Positions 40,680 through 49,937 of a DNA stretch of 64,000 nt are shown here, piece after piece. How positions within the stretch are numbered: the first letter of the stretch is position 1; each line of letters opens with the position of its first letter. Both the position numbers and the translations under genes were made by a program. The stretch spans positions 868,001 through 932,000 of the forward strand of contig CP050901.1 of NCBI GenBank assembly GCA_050916095.1, written 5' to 3'. Below the pieces are notes generated by a model, which made no database searches, was not told the DNA's origin, and saw nothing but the letters and a program-made list of their open reading frames with translations. The stretch is from JANPCX01 sp050916095. Its GTDB lineage: Bacteria > Pseudomonadota > Gammaproteobacteria > Burkholderiales > Burkholderiaceae_C.

Positions 40680-42917
40680 ATGGATAAAACACGGTTTGCT
40701 GCGCCAAGCAGCCGGCAGTCGATGCCGAGGTCAAATTGGATCGTGCAGGCGCCGACTGCGGTGCTCGCCTTGGTACTTGCGCTGGCGTTGGCATGGGTGC
40801 TGTCAGGCTGCGGTGGAGGCGGTGCGTCGGATTCGGTGGGGGCGGCGACAGCGCCAGCGGTGAATGTCAATCAAGACCCCCCTGCGACCTCGGTGGTGAA
40901 TGTCAATCAAGAAACTCCCGAAAGCTCTGTCGTGGAGCCAATAGAAAAACGTGCTCTTCAACCGTCTCAGCCCGGGGAGTTGTTGGCCTACGTCAAAAAC
41001 AAGCTCGAGCAGCGCCAGCAGTTGCGTGCAGACAGAAGGTCCAACTATGTGAACTTTTCGACGGCAGGCGACCCATCCGTGGCGGTTGCCGTCTTCAGTG
41101 CCAGTCTTGCGCCGCCTGCGCCGGAGCGCTCAAGCACCGTGATACAAGAAGATGGGGTGGATGAAGCCGACATCATCAAGAGCAATGGTTCCATCATCGC
41201 CACGCTGGACAAAACGCAAGGCGCTTCCCTGGTCGATGTTCGTCGTGTGCTGCCCACCGGGGCAGTGGAGGTGGCGGCACAACTGCCACTCAACAGCGAC
41301 CCTGAACTGACAGCAAGCTATACAGGCATGTACCTGACCAACAAACCAGCTCGTCTGTCGGTGCTGGGTTGGAGCAGTCGGTCGATACCGTTGGACGTCT
41401 GCGCACCTGCTCCTCGTTGCGTGAGCGCGAGCTTGTTGGGTTCTGCGCCTCTCCGGTTTCGACCGACCGTGTTGCTGGACCTTGTGAACGTCGCCAACCC
41501 CAACTCTCCCTCTGTCAGCGACAAGCTGCGTATTGAAGGCAGTTTGGTGGGCAGTCGCTTGATCGGAAACTCCCTGGTATTGGTCACCCAGTTCACACCA
41601 GCGTTGGTAGCAGATTCACTTCCGTGGAACGCGCCCACGGCGGAGCGCGAGGCCGCCATGAGCCGAATCACAGCTGCTGAGTTATTGCCAACCATCAGCA
41701 TCAACAACGGCCCAACCAGTCCTTTGGTGCAAGAGACCGACTGCTTCATCGAACCCAAGAACGCAAACTATGGTTTGGAGGTGACCAGCATCACGGTGCT
41801 TGACTTGTCGTCTGCCACCTTGCAACGCAGCACCAGGTGCTTCGTCGGCGGCAGCGATACGCTTTACATGTCCACTTCGGCGCTGTATTTGGCCACCACC
41901 AGTTACGCGGTTCAACCGGCGGGAAGTAGCAATCGTTTGGTCTACCCCACGCAGATCAGCACGGACATCCACAAGTTTGCCTTCATCAAAGGCCCCAACG
42001 ATCCCGTCGCCACGGTGGATTTTCGTGGTTCGGGTTCTGTCATTGGGCACCTCGGGTGGAGCACCCAGCAACGCTCTTACCGCCTGAGCGAATACAACGG
42101 TGACTTGCGGGTGTTGACCTTCACCGGGCAATCGGGCTGGGGCGTATTGAGTGATGCCAGCAGCGCCACGGCACCCGCTCCATCTCCCGCCACACTCACG
42201 GTGTTACGCGAAGCCACCACAGGCAAGTCACTGAAAGCGGTTGGGCAGATTCCCAACAAAACCCGCCCTCAGCCCATAGGCAAACCAGGTGAGCAGGTGT
42301 ATGCGGTGCGATTCATGGGCGACCGTGGATATGTGGTGACCTTTCGCCGCGTGGATCCGCTCTACATACTCGACTTATCCAAACCCACCGACCCCCAAAC
42401 CACCGGCGAGTTGACCATTGCGGGCTTCTCCGACTACCTCTTCCCCGTGGGGCCATCGGGCAGTGGCTTGTTGCTTGGCGTTGGTAAAGACGCCGACGAT
42501 CGGGGGGCCATCACCGGCGTCAAGGTGGCGCTCTTTGACGTGGCCGACCCGGCCAAACCGACGCAGAGGTCAACAGTCACGTTCCGCGGTACTTCTAGTC
42601 ACTCTGGGCTTGACGCCTCGCGTCATGGCATTGATCTCTTCACGCGCGGCAACCAGACCAGGGTCGCGTTGCCGGTTGTCTCCATGGAATACATCACCAC
42701 GACAGCTGGCGCGCAGTACTCATATACATCGGCGCTTCAGCGTTTCGAAGTGGATGCCAACGCCCGATCGATGAAGCTACTCGCACCCTTGGCGCAAACC
42801 CCGGGCTACCGCTGGGTGTTGGAAGACCGATCACTGCAAATCGGCAACATGCTCCACCACTTCGTTCCAGGCAATGGCCGTGAACTGGCAGGCTCTTTTT
42901 CCTCCTACACCTGGTGA
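40680..42917 (+). CDS. Beta-propeller domain lipoprotein
   Basis: A 745-residue protein. The N-terminal hydrophobic segment (VLALVLALALAWVLSGCGGG) ends in a lipobox. The body matches the secreted beta-propeller family PF09826: VIQEDGVDEADIIKSNGSII, GNSLVLVTQF, LTFTGQSGWGVL..., VGQIPNKTRPQPIGKPGEQV, YAVRFMGDRGYVVTFRRVDP, LYILDLSKPTDPQ and the tail LEDRSLQIGNMLHHF. A tandem ATSVVNVNQ / ESSVVEP repeat follows the anchor. The ATG at 40680 has an AGGAGGGTGG site. Function unknown; surface exposed. Confidence 0.88.
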   Translation: MDKTRFAAPSSRQSMPRSNWIVQAPTAVLALVLALALAWVLSGCGGGGASDSVGAATAPAVNVNQDPPATSVVNVNQETPESSVVEPIEKRALQPSQPGELLAYVKNKLEQRQQLRADRRSNYVNFSTAGDPSVAVAVFSASLAPPAPERSSTVIQEDGVDEADIIKSNGSIIATLDKTQGASLVDVRRVLPTGAVEVAAQLPLNSDPELTASYTGMYLTNKPARLSVLGWSSRSIPLDVCAPAPRCVSASLLGSAPLRFRPTVLLDLVNVANPNSPSVSDKLRIEGSLVGSRLIGNSLVLVTQFTPALVADSLPWNAPTAEREAAMSRITAAELLPTISINNGPTSPLVQETDCFIEPKNANYGLEVTSITVLDLSSATLQRSTRCFVGGSDTLYMSTSALYLATTSYAVQPAGSSNRLVYPTQISTDIHKFAFIKGPNDPVATVDFRGSGSVIGHLGWSTQQRSYRLSEYNGDLRVLTFTGQSGWGVLSDASSATAPAPSPATLTVLREATTGKSLKAVGQIPNKTRPQPIGKPGEQVYAVRFMGDRGYVVTFRRVDPLYILDLSKPTDPQTTGELTIAGFSDYLFPVGPSGSGLLLGVGKDADDRGAITGVKVALFDVADPAKPTQRSTVTFRGTSSHSGLDASRHGIDLFTRGNQTRVALPVVSMEYITTTAGAQYSYTSALQRFEVDANARSMKLLAPLAQTPGYRWVLEDRSLQIGNMLHHFVPGNGRELAGSFSSYTW

Positions 42918-42993
42918 GTTTCACGCGGTGGCCTCCAACATGGACAACATGAAGCAATCAAAAAATGAAATCAACTGCTCAGGGAATTTTCTA

Positions 42994-44652
42994 GTGAAAC
43001 GCTTATGTCAACCATGGGGCCGCCGCGTTTTTCTATTGAGTGCACTCGCTGCCTGCAATCTGGCCACAGCAGGCGTCATTCAAGGCACCGGAAGCACCCC
43101 AACAGCCACGCAACTGGGGGCGACCGACGCGGTTCGTTTTCAAATGGTCGAGAGCGGCTCGGGCCACCTCCTGGTGGTGCCCTACTTCACGGCCCAAGCA
43201 GGGCAAATGTCAGTGCTGCATCTGGTCAACACCGACCTCGTCAATGGCAAAGCCGTGAAGCTGCGCTACCGGGGTGCGGGCAATGCCGACACGTTGTTGG
43301 ATATGGTGGTTTTTCTCTCGCCCGGTGATGTGTGGGCAGGCGCGGTCAACGCAGGTGCTGATGGCAAAGCGCAAATTACCACGGTGGATAGAAGCTGTAC
43401 GCTTCCACGCATTGAGCCGGGTCAAGCGCAGTCGTTTTCCGTGGCGCGACTGAGCCCCAAATGGACAAGCGAGGTACAGGCCAACAACACCCGTGAAGGG
43501 TATGTCGAAGCCATCGTCATGGCAGACATTCCATCCCGCGCTGTCTATGGGTTTAAAGGCAGCGAAAAATCAATGCTTTTCACCGCCATCAATCATGTCG
43601 CTGGCGTTGCCCCTTGCACCACCAGCGTCATCGATGCTGCCTTGCTCAACGACACCAGCGTAGAGGCCGTGGCCGCCAGCCGTGGGTTTGCCACGCCCAC
43701 GGGTGGGCTCACCGGCAAGTGGTACATCATCGACGTACCTGGAAGCACCACGTTCTCTGGCTCAGCAACAGCTTTCAGGGCAGTCAATAGCAGCGGTAAC
43801 CCGGCGCGAGGCAACTACGTGGTGTTTCCGCAAAGCACCCAGTCCGTCACAGAACCAGAACGGTTCACGGCAGACCCCTTGTTGGTATCCGCCGGCTTGG
43901 CTGGCCGAAGCAAAACCGTTGATGGCGTACTCGACGACCTGACCACGGCACCTGTGTTGCAAGCCCAATTTTCAGACTTGCCGGATTTATCCACGCCTTA
44001 TTACTTAACAGCCTCGGCGTGGAATGCACGTCGCACTGCGGGTGACTTGACGCAAACCATGGCGGTCAGGTCGGTGATGAATGAGTACGCTACCGACGAA
44101 TCCGTCGCTGCCAAAACGGACTGGGTTTTCTCTATGCCCACCAAGCGTTACAGCGTGGCGGTAGACCATGCGGCCACAGCCCTATCTAAGGCCCGGGTCT
44201 ATTCTTCTCTCCCGTCTTCGATCGGGAATGCGCAACACTTCAGTAGCAACAATCTGTCCATATTTTCAGGAGGATTGGTGGCTACATCCACGAATTCCGT
44301 TGCCCTGGATCGAGAGGGTCAGACAAGATCTTTTTTCCCGATGTTCATGGTGGGCAACTCGCCGTATCTCATTGGTGCGGTGAGCGTCATCAGTGTCAAC
44401 AAAAATGGTTCGAATCAGCGGACTGCTTTGAACGCATCAGTGACCGTGGCCCCTGAGTCTTTCAGGCTTGAGCAGCGGGGCTTCAACAAGTGGTTTGAAA
44501 ACGGTCGGGCGCGGGTTTTTGTTGCTTACGACGAACAGCCTGGCCTGCCCATCCTCGGTGCCTCCTTCATCAAGCTGACCAACCCTGCAGCCCAGCCCGG
44601 TGTCTCGGGCAACTATGGCCTGACCTGGCCGCACACCTACGACACCCGATGA
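42994..44652 (+). CDS. Exported hypothetical protein, tandem paralogue 1
   Basis: About 552 residues with a signal peptide (VFLLSALAACNLATAG). The mature part begins VIQGTGSTPTATQLGATDAV and shares long stretches with the next gene: VVPYFTAQAGQMSVLHLVNT, GKAVKLRYRGAGNADTLLDM, the end ASFIKLTNPAAQPGVSGNYG, then LTWPHT. I choose the GTG at 42994 (AGGGAA upstream) because it gives a signal peptide of the same length as the paralogue; ATGs at 42940 and 42949 are alternatives. No known family; beta-rich, probably surface exposed. Confidence 0.78.
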   Translation: MKRLCQPWGRRVFLLSALAACNLATAGVIQGTGSTPTATQLGATDAVRFQMVESGSGHLLVVPYFTAQAGQMSVLHLVNTDLVNGKAVKLRYRGAGNADTLLDMVVFLSPGDVWAGAVNAGADGKAQITTVDRSCTLPRIEPGQAQSFSVARLSPKWTSEVQANNTREGYVEAIVMADIPSRAVYGFKGSEKSMLFTAINHVAGVAPCTTSVIDAALLNDTSVEAVAASRGFATPTGGLTGKWYIIDVPGSTTFSGSATAFRAVNSSGNPARGNYVVFPQSTQSVTEPERFTADPLLVSAGLAGRSKTVDGVLDDLTTAPVLQAQFSDLPDLSTPYYLTASAWNARRTAGDLTQTMAVRSVMNEYATDESVAAKTDWVFSMPTKRYSVAVDHAATALSKARVYSSLPSSIGNAQHFSSNNLSIFSGGLVATSTNSVALDREGQTRSFFPMFMVGNSPYLIGAVSVISVNKNGSNQRTALNASVTVAPESFRLEQRGFNKWFENGRARVFVAYDEQPGLPILGASFIKLTNPAAQPGVSGNYGLTWPHTYDTR

Positions 44653-44715
44653 CGTCAACCTGATTGCAAGCGCTCGACCCCCTGTGTTTTTCACTCACTA
44701 AAAAAGGAAACCATC

Positions 44716-46344
44716 ATGAATAAAAATCGCTGTCATCACTTCCTGTTCCACTCGGCCATGTTGCTGGGTGGCGCGTTCTTCGCTGGTTCTAATCATGCTG
44801 CCGTTCTGCAAGGGACGGGCACTGTGCCGAGCAAAACCCAACTCGGTGCGACTACTGCGGTGGCCTACAAAATGAGCGAGAGCGGCCCGGGCCATGCGCT
44901 GATCGTGCCCTACTACACGGTGCAAAACGGGCAGATCACGGTGCTGCATTTGGTCAATGCCGATGAGAACAACGGCAAGGCCGTGAAGTTGCGGTTTCGG
45001 GGGGCGGGCAATGGGGACAATTTGCTCAGCATGTATGTGCTGCTGGCACCTCGTGACGTTTGGACGGGTGTGTTGACGGTCGCCAACGATGGTCGTGCCC
45101 AGCTCAGCAGCGCAGACAGCAGTTGTACCTTTCCCCGGTTGCCCTCTGCCGGAGGAGAGCCCTTTGGAACTACACGTTTGAATGCCACCTGGAGTCAACA
45201 GGTTCAGGCCAACGCCACTCGCGAGGGGTACATCGAAGCGCTGGTGGCCGCCGATGTTCCTGCCAGTTCGGTGTACGGCGCTGGCAGGGATATGCCCTCA
45301 GCCCTCTACTCTCAGGTGAAGCAAACTGCCAGCACAAAGCCTGCTTGCTCCACCATGGTTTTGAACGACATATTTCTCGAAGACCAGGAGACCGAGGCAT
45401 CTGCTGCCGAGGTGGGGTTTGCCGCCCCGACCGGCGGGCTCAGTGGAAGTTGGTACGTCCTGGATGCACGGAGCAGCACAAACTATTCAGGTGCGGCTAC
45501 CGCGTTTCGTGCGATTGATGCACAAGGCAAATCCGCACGCGGCAATTTTGTGGTCTTTCCTCAAAATGCTTTGATCGTGAGTCAGCCTGAGCGGTATACC
45601 GCCGATCCGCTGCTGGCCTCGGCAGGGTTGGTGGGGCGCTCGAAAGACGCCGACGGTAATTTGTCCGGCCTGACCACCTCCCCATCTGTGGTGGCTCGAA
45701 ACCATGATTTGCCTGATCTGTCCACGCCTTACTATTTGCCAGCATCTTTGGTCAATGCTCGCACTACCGCAGGTGACCTCACGCGCATGCTTGCCGCCCC
45801 TGAGGTCCGCAATCAATATGCGACCGATGTGTCGATTTCGGCCCAAACCGATTGGTTGATGTCCATGCCGATGCGTCGCTACAGCGTGGGTTACGACTAC
45901 AGCCATCCGTCAATCGCAGCACGGGTTTTTTCAGTGGTACCGGCAGCGGCCAGCAACAGCCAGTTCTTTGATTCAAGCAACACCACGGTGGATGCCAGCG
46001 GCTTGCAGGTTTGCCAGCTCTACAACTCGAACCAGCATTTTGGTTTCTCGCGTGACGGGCTATCCCCCGAAGAGCCCTTGACCGCTGTGGTGACTGATGT
46101 GCCTGTTTGTGGTGTTGCTCATGTGATGTCCTTTGGTGCTCAGTCGGCTTTAAGCGCCAGTGTGGCCCAAAGAACCGTGAAGGCGGCCTATGTGAACGGG
46201 TGGGCGAACTTTCGCTACAGCAACACTCGCGCGAGCGGTTTACCAGTGATGGGGGCGTCCTTCATCAAACTGAGCAATCCAAACGCCAGTCCTGGTGTGG
46301 CGGCCAACTATGGCATTGCCTGGCCGCACAGTCTGGAGCGTTGA
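44716..46344 (+). CDS. Exported hypothetical protein, tandem paralogue 2
   Basis: A 542-residue protein with a signal peptide (HHFLFHSAMLLGGAFFAGSN, cleavage near HAA). The mature start VLQGTGTVPSKTQLGATTAV and blocks such as IVPYYTVQNGQITVLHLVNA, KLRFRGAGNGDNLLSMYVLL, FAAPTGGLSGSWYVLDARSS and the end MGASFIKLSNPNASPG, then NYGIAWPH parallel the preceding gene over its whole length. A good ribosome site (AAAAAGGAAACC) precedes ATG 44716. Tandem duplication of an uncharacterised envelope protein. Confidence 0.82.
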   Translation: MNKNRCHHFLFHSAMLLGGAFFAGSNHAAVLQGTGTVPSKTQLGATTAVAYKMSESGPGHALIVPYYTVQNGQITVLHLVNADENNGKAVKLRFRGAGNGDNLLSMYVLLAPRDVWTGVLTVANDGRAQLSSADSSCTFPRLPSAGGEPFGTTRLNATWSQQVQANATREGYIEALVAADVPASSVYGAGRDMPSALYSQVKQTASTKPACSTMVLNDIFLEDQETEASAAEVGFAAPTGGLSGSWYVLDARSSTNYSGAATAFRAIDAQGKSARGNFVVFPQNALIVSQPERYTADPLLASAGLVGRSKDADGNLSGLTTSPSVVARNHDLPDLSTPYYLPASLVNARTTAGDLTRMLAAPEVRNQYATDVSISAQTDWLMSMPMRRYSVGYDYSHPSIAARVFSVVPAAASNSQFFDSSNTTVDASGLQVCQLYNSNQHFGFSRDGLSPEEPLTAVVTDVPVCGVAHVMSFGAQSALSASVAQRTVKAAYVNGWANFRYSNTRASGLPVMGASFIKLSNPNASPGVAANYGIAWPHSLER

Positions 46345-46410
46345 GCGTCGCCGCTGTCAACAAACTGTGCCAACAGACACGCCATGGTTTCGACTGAAGC
46401 TGTGGCTTGT

Positions 46411-46530
46411 CTCCCACCCCTGCAGTGAAGGGCATGTGCTGACACGACACAAAGCCTCGGATTCTTCGTGGCTGGGCAACCGCAACTACCCACGCGCGTT
46501 GATCACGTGTCCTTCACTGCAGGATGGGAG
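46411..46530. repeat. Inverted repeat of about 28 bp
   Basis: CTCCCACCCCTGCAGTGAAG (46411 on) and its near-complement ending at 46530 (CCTTCACTGCAGGATGGGAG) flank a 65-base centre. It may be a small element or the operator/terminator region downstream of the paralogue pair. No coding capacity. Confidence 0.65.
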
Positions 46531-46718
46531 GTGACACCTTTCACCCCCCCCCCTATCTGTCGACAACGCCCCCCACTCGGGTGGATGTCAGATCAGCCCT
46601 TCAGAGGGTGCAAAAAGCAGCACTGGTCCCAACTACCGAGGGATGGCCTTGGCGCGCCCCGCTTGCAACACTTCATTGCACGAAGAAAGCAATGAATTGA
46701 TATGCAGGAGGTGGCCCA

Positions 46719-46916
46719 ATGGCACGAATGAATGAAGGTGTTTCCAGGTACTTGCACCAAGAGATCTGTGTACCGAATTGGTCCCTGGTCCCGATGAACG
46801 ATCAGCCTACATCATCAGGCAGCAATGTCGAACCACCCTGGGCCCCGCAGGGCCCAGGGTGGTTCGACTCTTCTTGGCTTTTGCGCCAAGGCCTGGAAGT
46901 GACTGAGCTGTGCTGA
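46719..46916 (+). CDS. Possible small ORF, doubtful
   Basis: A 65-codon frame (MARMNEGVSRYLHQEICVPN...) with an unusually good AGGAGGT site 6-7 bases before the ATG. It reads through the strong hairpin at 46827-46868 and shows no family similarity, so it may be a fragment of a lost gene. The remaining 46345-46938 interval holds only this, a C-rich tract and two inverted repeats. Confidence 0.2.
   Translation: MARMNEGVSRYLHQEICVPNWSLVPMNDQPTSSGSNVEPPWAPQGPGWFDSSWLLRQGLEVTELC
46827..46868. terminator. Perfect 19-bp hairpin between convergent genes
   Basis: GTCGAACCACCCTGGGCCC, a CGCA loop and its exact complement, followed by a second small hairpin (CTTGGC/GCCAAG, 46873-46890). It lies 70 bases past the phoH stop and 480 past the paralogue stop, so it is most likely the transcription terminator of phoH and of readthrough from the plus strand. 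There is no long T run. Confidence 0.75.
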
Positions 46917-46938
46917 TTTCCCATGTGGAGCGCCGTGC

Positions 46939-48606
46939 TCAGAGCACGTCAGATGCAAAGTCCGCCAAACGAGAACGCTCACCTCGCGCCAGCGTGACAT
47001 GGCCCGAATGTGGCCAGCCTTTGAAGCGGTCTACCGCATAGGTCAAGCCTGAACTGCCCTCGGTGAGGTAGGGCGTGTCGATTTGAGCCAAGTTACCCAG
47101 ACAGACGATCTTGGTGCCGGGGCCGGCACGTGTGATCAGCGTTTTCATTTGTTTGGGCGTCAGGTTTTGCGCTTCATCAATGATGACGAATTTGTTCAAG
47201 AAGGTGCGGCCGCGCATGAAGTTCAGGCTCTTGATTTTGATTTTGCTGCGCACCAGGTCGTTGGTGGCGGCACGGCCCCATTCGCCAGCACCACTGTCGT
47301 TCTTGGCCAGCACTTCCAGGTTGTCGTCGAGCGCGCCCATCCAAGGGCCCATTTTTTCTTCTTCGGTGCCGGGTAAGAAACCGATGTCCTCGCCCACAGG
47401 CACGGTGACGCGGGTGACGATGATTTCTGAGTAGCGGCGGTCTTCCATCACCTGCGACAAACCAGCGGCGAGCGTCATCAAGGTTTTACCAGTGCCTGCC
47501 GTTCCCGTCAGCGTGATGAAGTCGCAATCGGGGTCCATCAGCAGGTTCAGTCCAAAGTTTTGTTCGCGGTTGCGTGCCGTGACGCCCCATACGGCGTTCT
47601 TCTGATGTGTGTATTCACGCAGCGTGCGCAGCACCGCCGTCTTGCCCGTGATCTCGGTCACCTTGGCATACAGCGGCGCTGCGCCGGGGGCTTCCAAGAA
47701 AACAAACTGGTTGATCAAAAGCGAAGGCACCAAGGGCCCGCTGATGCGGTAGTAGGTGAGGCCGCCTTGCTGCCAGCTCTCCATGGTTTTGCCGTGGCGA
47801 TCCCAAAAGTCGGCCGGCAGCGGCAGCACGCCGGTGTAAAGCAAGTCACCGTCGTCCAGGGTTTTGTCGTTGAAGTAGTCCTCCGCAGGCAAACCCAAGG
47901 CACGCGCCTTGATGCGCATGTTGATGTCTTTGGACACCAGGATGACATCGCGCTCGGGTTGCTGCTCGCGCAGCGACTTCACCACGCCCAAAATTTGGTT
48001 GTCGGCCTTGCCTTGGGGCAAACCATCGGGCAAGGTCACGTTGACCAAATGGGTTTGGAAGAACACTTTGCCCAGGGCTTCTCGGTGGCCGGTGCGGTTC
48101 AAGGGCAAGCCATCGGTCATGCCGTTGGCATCGCGGGCACTCATGTCGGCGGCCAAGCCATCCAGGTCACGGCTGACTTGGCGTGCGTTGCGTGCGACCT
48201 CGGTCATACCCTTCTTGTGGCCATCCAATTCTTCGAGCGTGATCATTGGCAAGTAGATGTCGTGCTCTTCGAAGCGGAACAAGCTCATGGGGTCGTGCAT
48301 CAGCACGTTGGTGTCCAGCACAAAAAGTTTGGGTGGGCCTGACGGTTTGGATTTGGCTGTACGCGCTTTGGCCTGGGGGGCTGGCGCTTTTGAGGCAACA
48401 CCCGGAGCAGCGGCACGCGACGGCGCTGGATGCGGAACCGTTTGAGGGCGAGGGTCGTACAGGTTCAGGTCTGCAGACGGTTCGGTGGCGGTTGACGAAG
48501 ACGCCTGGCTGGCCGACCGTTTGGTGGGTTTGGGTGCGGCTTGCGCATCAAATTCAGCAGGGTTGAGGAGGGCGGCTCGTTTGGCTGGCGGCTTGGGCAG
48601 TGGCAT
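46939..48606 (-). CDS. phoH: PIN-PhoH family protein
   Basis: A 555-residue cytoplasmic protein of the PhoH2 type. A basic, low-complexity N-terminus (about 1-90) precedes a PIN nuclease domain (about 92-235; LFVLDTNVLMHDPMSLFRFE, with later Asp residues) and a PhoH ATPase domain (Walker A GTAGTGKTLMTLAAG, Walker B FVIIDEAQNLTP). PhoH2 proteins act as RNA helicase/RNase in related systems. It stands alone; a terminator-like hairpin and a promoter candidate lie in the 220-base upstream region. Confidence 0.93.
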   Translation of the reverse strand: MPLPKPPAKRAALLNPAEFDAQAAPKPTKRSASQASSSTATEPSADLNLYDPRPQTVPHPAPSRAAAPGVASKAPAPQAKARTAKSKPSGPPKLFVLDTNVLMHDPMSLFRFEEHDIYLPMITLEELDGHKKGMTEVARNARQVSRDLDGLAADMSARDANGMTDGLPLNRTGHREALGKVFFQTHLVNVTLPDGLPQGKADNQILGVVKSLREQQPERDVILVSKDINMRIKARALGLPAEDYFNDKTLDDGDLLYTGVLPLPADFWDRHGKTMESWQQGGLTYYRISGPLVPSLLINQFVFLEAPGAAPLYAKVTEITGKTAVLRTLREYTHQKNAVWGVTARNREQNFGLNLLMDPDCDFITLTGTAGTGKTLMTLAAGLSQVMEDRRYSEIIVTRVTVPVGEDIGFLPGTEEEKMGPWMGALDDNLEVLAKNDSGAGEWGRAATNDLVRSKIKIKSLNFMRGRTFLNKFVIIDEAQNLTPKQMKTLITRAGPGTKIVCLGNLAQIDTPYLTEGSSGLTYAVDRFKGWPHSGHVTLARGERSRLADFASDVL

Positions 48607-48636
48607 GTGGGTTCAACTCGGCTGAAGAGGCTGAAA

Positions 48637-48670
48637 AAGAAAAAAGCCGCACAGTGGCCTGTACGGCTTT
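48637..48670 (-). terminator. Terminator-like hairpin in the phoH leader
   Basis: On the minus strand AAAGCCGtACAG...CTGTgCGGCTTT is followed by TTTTTC, a classical intrinsic terminator. It lies 30 bases upstream of the phoH start and about 35 bases downstream of a promoter candidate, so it would give either a short RNA of about 65 bases or phoH attenuation. Confidence 0.65.
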
Positions 48671-48710
48671 GTTGGGGAAGCGGTCAATGCACATCGCATG
48701 GGCATGAACC

Positions 48711-48739
48711 ATTATGCACAAGCATGAAGACGCATCCAA
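48711..48739 (-). promoter_or_regulatory. Sigma-70-type promoter candidate upstream of phoH
   Basis: On the minus strand TTGGAT and CATAAT are separated by exactly 17 bases. Transcription would start near 48704 and meet the hairpin at 48637-48670 before phoH. Confidence 0.45.
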
Positions 48740-48780
48740 TGCGCTGTCGGCTTGTTGGCCCTTGAGCGTGGCTGAAAAAC

Positions 48781-48809
48781 AAAAAAGTCGACACCAAGTC
48801 GACTTTTTT
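48781..48809. terminator. Bidirectional terminator of bcp
   Basis: A perfect 12-bp stem AAAAAAGTCGAC / GTCGACTTTTTT with a 5-base loop, 23 bases after the bcp stop on the minus strand. The A and T runs make it a textbook intrinsic terminator in both directions. Confidence 0.9.
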
Positions 48810-48831
48810 GGGGCAGTGTAAGCACTGATGT

Positions 48832-49308
48832 CTAAGCAGCTTTCTTGATCGCTTTGACCGCCTTGAGCACTTCTTCTACATGGCCGGCCACTTTCAAGCC
48901 GCGCCACTCACCAACGAGCATTCCTGTGCCGTCGATCAAAAAAGTGCTGCGCTCAATGCCCTTGACCTTCTTGCCGTACATGATTTTGTTTTTCACCACA
49001 CCAAACATGTGGCAGAGCTTCTCTTCGGTGTCGGCGATCAGCTCGAAGGGCAACTCCAGGTTTTGCTTGAATTTTTCATGCGACGCCATGTTGTCGCGCG
49101 ATACGCCAAACACGACCGCGCCGGCTTTTACAAAATCTTTGTGGTGGTCTCGGAACTGCATGGCTTCCGTGGTGCAGCCGGGGGTGTTGTCTTTGGGGTA
49201 AAAGTACAAAACGATGTTTTGACCGGCAAAGGCTTGCGGTGTGAACTTCACACCGCCGGTTGCAAGCGCTTCAAAGTCCGGGAGGGGTTTGTTGAGAGCT
49301 GGCGTCAT
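48832..49308 (-). CDS. bcp: Thioredoxin-dependent peroxiredoxin (Bcp/PrxQ type)
   Basis: A 158-residue peroxiredoxin that reduces hydroperoxides. The peroxidatic Cys is in YPKDNTPGCTTEAMQFRDHH; the resolving cysteine five residues later, present in E. coli Bcp, is absent (PGCTTEAMQ), so it is a one-Cys or alternative-Cys type. A second cysteine (EEKLCHMFGV) could resolve it. It is convergent with nothing and divergent from no gene; 103 bases separate it from the Mth938-like gene upstream. Confidence 0.92.
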   Translation of the reverse strand: MTPALNKPLPDFEALATGGVKFTPQAFAGQNIVLYFYPKDNTPGCTTEAMQFRDHHKDFVKAGAVVFGVSRDNMASHEKFKQNLELPFELIADTEEKLCHMFGVVKNKIMYGKKVKGIERSTFLIDGTGMLVGEWRGLKVAGHVEEVLKAVKAIKKAA

Positions 49309-49411
49309 GAAGTCTTCTGTGCAGTTGGCACCCGTTGGGCGCGTAACCGTAGATTATAGCGGCTGAGCGTGACGGGCCCGGTCCGTGGGTGTAGGAGGGG
49401 CTGGTTGGCGC

Positions 49412-49819
49412 TCACTCGGGTGTTTGCGCTTGGCTTGGCGCGACAGGAGCGTCAAAGAGCAGGGCCGCCACCACGCAGCGTCCTTCGCCCAACAGCACGT
49501 TGTACGTGCGGCAGGCGGCTGCGGTGTCCATGGTTTCGACGCCAATGCGTGCGTTGATCAAAGCGCGCTGCAACCGGGGCGCGGCAAAACGCAAGCGGCT
49601 GCCGCTGCCAAAAACAATCAATTCGGGTTTTAAGGCCAGTAATTGGCCAAAGTCATCCTCACAAAGTCCGTCGAACCCGCCTGGGGCCCAGGAGATGACC
49701 TCACCCTGCCAGGGAACCACCAGGTTCTGGGTAAACGTTTGCCCGTTGATCACCACGCCCTCCAGGCTGTGGCGTGTGATGGCATTCGTGCCTTCTATGC
49801 GTTCGGCGTTGAGTTTCAA
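49412..49819 (-). CDS. Mth938-like domain protein (DUF498)
   Basis: A 135-residue protein: VVINGQTFTQNLVVPWQGEV, the family motif LIVFGSGSRLRFAAP and IGVETMDTAAACRTYNVLLG followed by GEGRCVVAALLF. The family includes mitochondrial NDUFAF3, a complex-I assembly factor; the bacterial function is uncertain. It is divergent from alaA (118-base gap) and could share its promoter region. Confidence 0.9.
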   Translation of the reverse strand: MKLNAERIEGTNAITRHSLEGVVINGQTFTQNLVVPWQGEVISWAPGGFDGLCEDDFGQLLALKPELIVFGSGSRLRFAAPRLQRALINARIGVETMDTAAACRTYNVLLGEGRCVVAALLFDAPVAPSQAQTPE

Positions 49820-49937
49820 GAAAGGAGCTTTTCAAGACGTTGGCTGCGCGGATGGGCCTGCCTGCGCCTAAAATTATAGTTTTTGTGCAGTGCACACCCC
49901 CCGGGCATTTCCATGTGGGGATGCCGCCAGGAGCGCC

